A DNA stretch of 64,000 nt from the NCBI RefSeq assembly GCF_026341775.1, contig NZ_JAPEOB010000003.1, forward strand, positions 248,001 through 312,000, read 5' to 3'. Source of the DNA: Streptomyces sp. NBC_00654. GTDB taxonomy: Bacteria; Actinomycetota; Actinomycetes; Streptomycetales; Streptomycetaceae. The notes under the pieces were generated by a model, which was not told the DNA's origin, did not search any database, and saw nothing but the letters and a program-made list of their open reading frames with translations. The translations under genes and the position numbers were made by a program. Shown here one piece after another: positions 62,184 through 64,000 of this stretch. Position 1 is the first letter of the stretch; each line of letters starts with the position of its first letter.

Positions 62184-64000
62184 TTACTTGGTCGACGGAC
62201 CAACCTTCACGGTGATCGTCGAGCCGTTGAGCGGCTCGCTGACGATCGAGATCCGGGTGTTGGTGTCAGAAACCTTGACGCTGCCCGTCGGGTTCTCCTC
62301 GTACCAGTACGTCCCCTTGCGGTCGTCGAAGACCGGGACGCCCAGCGACGGCTTGATCTTCAGCGGCACGTCGGCGTTGTGCAGGGTGAAGCCCTGGTTC
62401 GGCCACCAGCTGAACGGCGCGTCGAACGGCTGGATCTTGTTGCGCAGGACCGAGCCGTCCTTCCACTTCAGCGGCTTGGCGTGCGAGTCGACCGGCAGGA
62501 TCAGACCCTGGCCCGGGTGGGCGGAGGTGTTGTTGTCCTTCTGGGAGGTGTCCCAGAGCCACACCATCAGACCGTTCTGGTAGGCGTAGTGCTCCACCCA
62601 GTCCGGACGGCTCTGCGAGAAGCCGAAGTTGTACGGGCCGACCTTGAGGGTCTTGTCGTACGACACGTACTGACGGTTCTCGGCGATGTAGTACTGCGGG
62701 TAGTCGTTGGTGAACGACTCACCGATCCGCGAGAAGCCCTTGGCGGTCCAGCCGTTGTCGTCGCCCTCGGCGTTGTCCGTGAGGAGCGCGGCACCATCGG
62801 CGGTGATCGTGATGGCGTCGGCCGTGAAGCCCTTGCCGCCCGCGCCGCCGTCCGTCTGGTAGCGGAAGCGGAGGTCGATCTTCTTGCCGGCGTAGGCGTT
62901 CAGCGGGAAGGAGAGCTTCTGGACGGCGCCGGAGACACCGGTCAGGGCCGGCTTGTCACTGGCGTCGCGCGGGAGCGCCTTGCCGTCGGCCGTGCCGTCG
63001 AGCGCGGTCCAGCTGGAGCCGCCGTTCTCCGACACCTCGGTGTAGAGGTAGTCGTAGTCGGCCTCGATGTCGTACCAGCCCGAAAGGTCCAGCGACGCGG
63101 CGGACTTGCCGGTCAGGTCGACCGAGCGGGTCAGGGTGTTCGACAGGTCGTCGCCCATGTCGCTCCACCACTGCTTCGAGCCCTCGGCGGGCTTGGTGAC
63201 AGTCGTGGTGACGGCCTTCTCGGGCAGCTCGACGACGAGCGCCTGCTTGTTCTTGGTGTTGTACTCCGCGACGCCCAGCTTGTGCGTCGACTTCGTGGCG
63301 GCCTTGGCCTTGTCGTAGTCGAGCCAGCCCAGCTGCAGCTTGTCCCACGAGGTCATGTCGCCCGGCAGGTTGCCGATCTCGCCGGTGCCGGTGCCGAGCC
63401 AGGAGCCCGCCGACATCAGGGACCAGAAGCCGACCGAGTTCTCGCCGTTGTTGGAGGTGTCGTACAGGTCCGGCAGACCGAGGTCGTGGGCGTACTCGTG
63501 GGCGAAGACGCCCAGGCCGCCGTTCTCGGGCTGCGCGGTGTAGTCACCGACCCAGATGCCCGTGTCACCGATCTCGGCGCCACCGGCCTTGTTGCCCGCC
63601 GGGCCCGTCGCTCCGGCGTTGGTGCCGTAGGCGTACCAGCGGTGCGCCCAGAGGGCGTTGGTGCCCTCGGCGCCGCCGCCGGCGGACTCGTCCTCGCCGG
63701 CGTGGACCAGCTGGAAGTGGTCGATGTAGCCGTCGGGCTCGTTGAAGTTGCCGTCGCCGTCGAAGTCGTAACGGTCCCACTCGTCGTACTGCGCGAGGTC
63801 GGCCTTGATCTGCTCCAGGGTGCGGCCCTTGGCCTTCTGGTCGGCGACCCAGGCGTTGACGCCGTCACGGACGGTGTCCCAGACGTTGGCGCAGTTGCTC
63901 GAACCGCAGTAGTTGGAGCCGTAGCGGGCCTCGTTGTACGGGACCTTCACCCAGTCCGAGACCTCACCGTCGACCGAGTAGCGCCCGGAGGACGTCTTCT
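62184..64000 (-). CDS. Secreted M6 metalloprotease, immune inhibitor A type (N-terminus beyond window)
   Basis: 605 codons are visible and the frame continues past the right edge (WVKVPYNEARYGSNYCG near the start of the visible part). The zinc site is HEYAHDLGLPDLYD, typical of peptidase M6/immune inhibitor A, followed by GFWSLMSAGSWLG. A calcium-binding-like segment DFDGDGNFNEPDGYID precedes it. The C-terminal half is beta-rich (two VAM-like domains) ending ITVKVGPSTK. An extracellular protease; the signal peptide must lie outside the window. Confidence 0.9.
   Translation of the reverse strand, partial: KTSSGRYSVDGEVSDWVKVPYNEARYGSNYCGSSNCANVWDTVRDGVNAWVADQKAKGRTLEQIKADLAQYDEWDRYDFDGDGNFNEPDGYIDHFQLVHAGEDESAGGGAEGTNALWAHRWYAYGTNAGATGPAGNKAGGAEIGDTGIWVGDYTAQPENGGLGVFAHEYAHDLGLPDLYDTSNNGENSVGFWSLMSAGSWLGTGTGEIGNLPGDMTSWDKLQLGWLDYDKAKAATKSTHKLGVAEYNTKNKQALVVELPEKAVTTTVTKPAEGSKQWWSDMGDDLSNTLTRSVDLTGKSAASLDLSGWYDIEADYDYLYTEVSENGGSSWTALDGTADGKALPRDASDKPALTGVSGAVQKLSFPLNAYAGKKIDLRFRYQTDGGAGGKGFTADAITITADGAALLTDNAEGDDNGWTAKGFSRIGESFTNDYPQYYIAENRQYVSYDKTLKVGPYNFGFSQSRPDWVEHYAYQNGLMVWLWDTSQKDNNTSAHPGQGLILPVDSHAKPLKWKDGSVLRNKIQPFDAPFSWWPNQGFTLHNADVPLKIKPSLGVPVFDDRKGTYWYEENPTGSVKVSDTNTRISIVSEPLNGSTITVKVGPSTK

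Overview
The window is a 64 kb piece of a Streptomyces (or very close actinomycete) chromosome. The signs are very high G+C with strong GC bias at third codon positions, DUF397/XRE/ATP-binding regulator sets, DasR-type dre operators in front of GlcNAc PTS genes, and a core block whose gene content (rdgB, rph, metallo-beta-lactamase, cysM, cysO, JAMM peptidase, DUF2017, clpS, pncB) matches the order known around Rv1330c-Rv1341 in Mycobacterium tuberculosis. Everything here was read from sequence alone, without database searches.

Positions 1-13926 look like an antiphage defence island. A leftward XRE-HTH/GHKL ATPase gene (cut by the window edge) diverges from a rightward run: a small acidic/arginine-rich protein, a 1589-residue fusion of a sacsin-like GHKL ATPase with an SF2 helicase, a UvrD-like SF1 helicase, a DrmA-like helicase and a DrmB-like DUF1998 protein. 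The last four genes overlap by 4 nt each, so they form one translationally coupled operon. DrmA and DrmB are the DISARM core, but the DISARM nuclease (DrmC) and methylases are absent from what is visible. The set GHKL-SF2 + UvrD + DrmA + DrmB is the best candidate for an undescribed system.

Positions 13935-19622 hold several Streptomyces regulators: an ATP-binding anti-sigma-like protein divergent from an XRE regulator plus DUF397 (whiJ/abaA type), a second XRE-TPR regulator divergent from its own DUF397 gene, and a winged-helix protein followed by an HTH-less TPR protein. Positions 19775-34050 are accessory: an ArsR/MFS pair with matching operators, an FMN reductase, a Tat lipoprotein class A beta-lactamase, a TetR/FAD-monooxygenase pair separated by a phased 14-bp repeat array, an APH-like kinase, an MFS/TetR operon behind a 45-bp palindrome, a DUF445 protein and a GDSL hydrolase.

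Positions 34082-43913 carry a DUF1707 protein, an ABC exporter (ATPase plus two permeases), a class A penicillin-binding protein, a guanidinium exporter under a guanidine-III riboswitch, a GroES-like protein, a DUF3618 protein, Bcp and an MHS-family transporter. From 44064 on comes tRNA-Leu(UAG) and the conserved block: rdgB, a lipoprotein, rph, the GlcNAc PTS genes (nagF, nagE1, nagE2) with three dre sites, a metallo-beta-lactamase, a membrane-anchored PemK-like protein, and cysM-cysO behind a cysteine-type leader peptide. It continues with a btuFCD-like transporter under a cobalamin riboswitch, the JAMM (Mec) peptidase, an amino-acid permease, DUF2017, clpS, pncB and pncA. The window ends inside an immune-inhibitor-A-type M6 metalloprotease.
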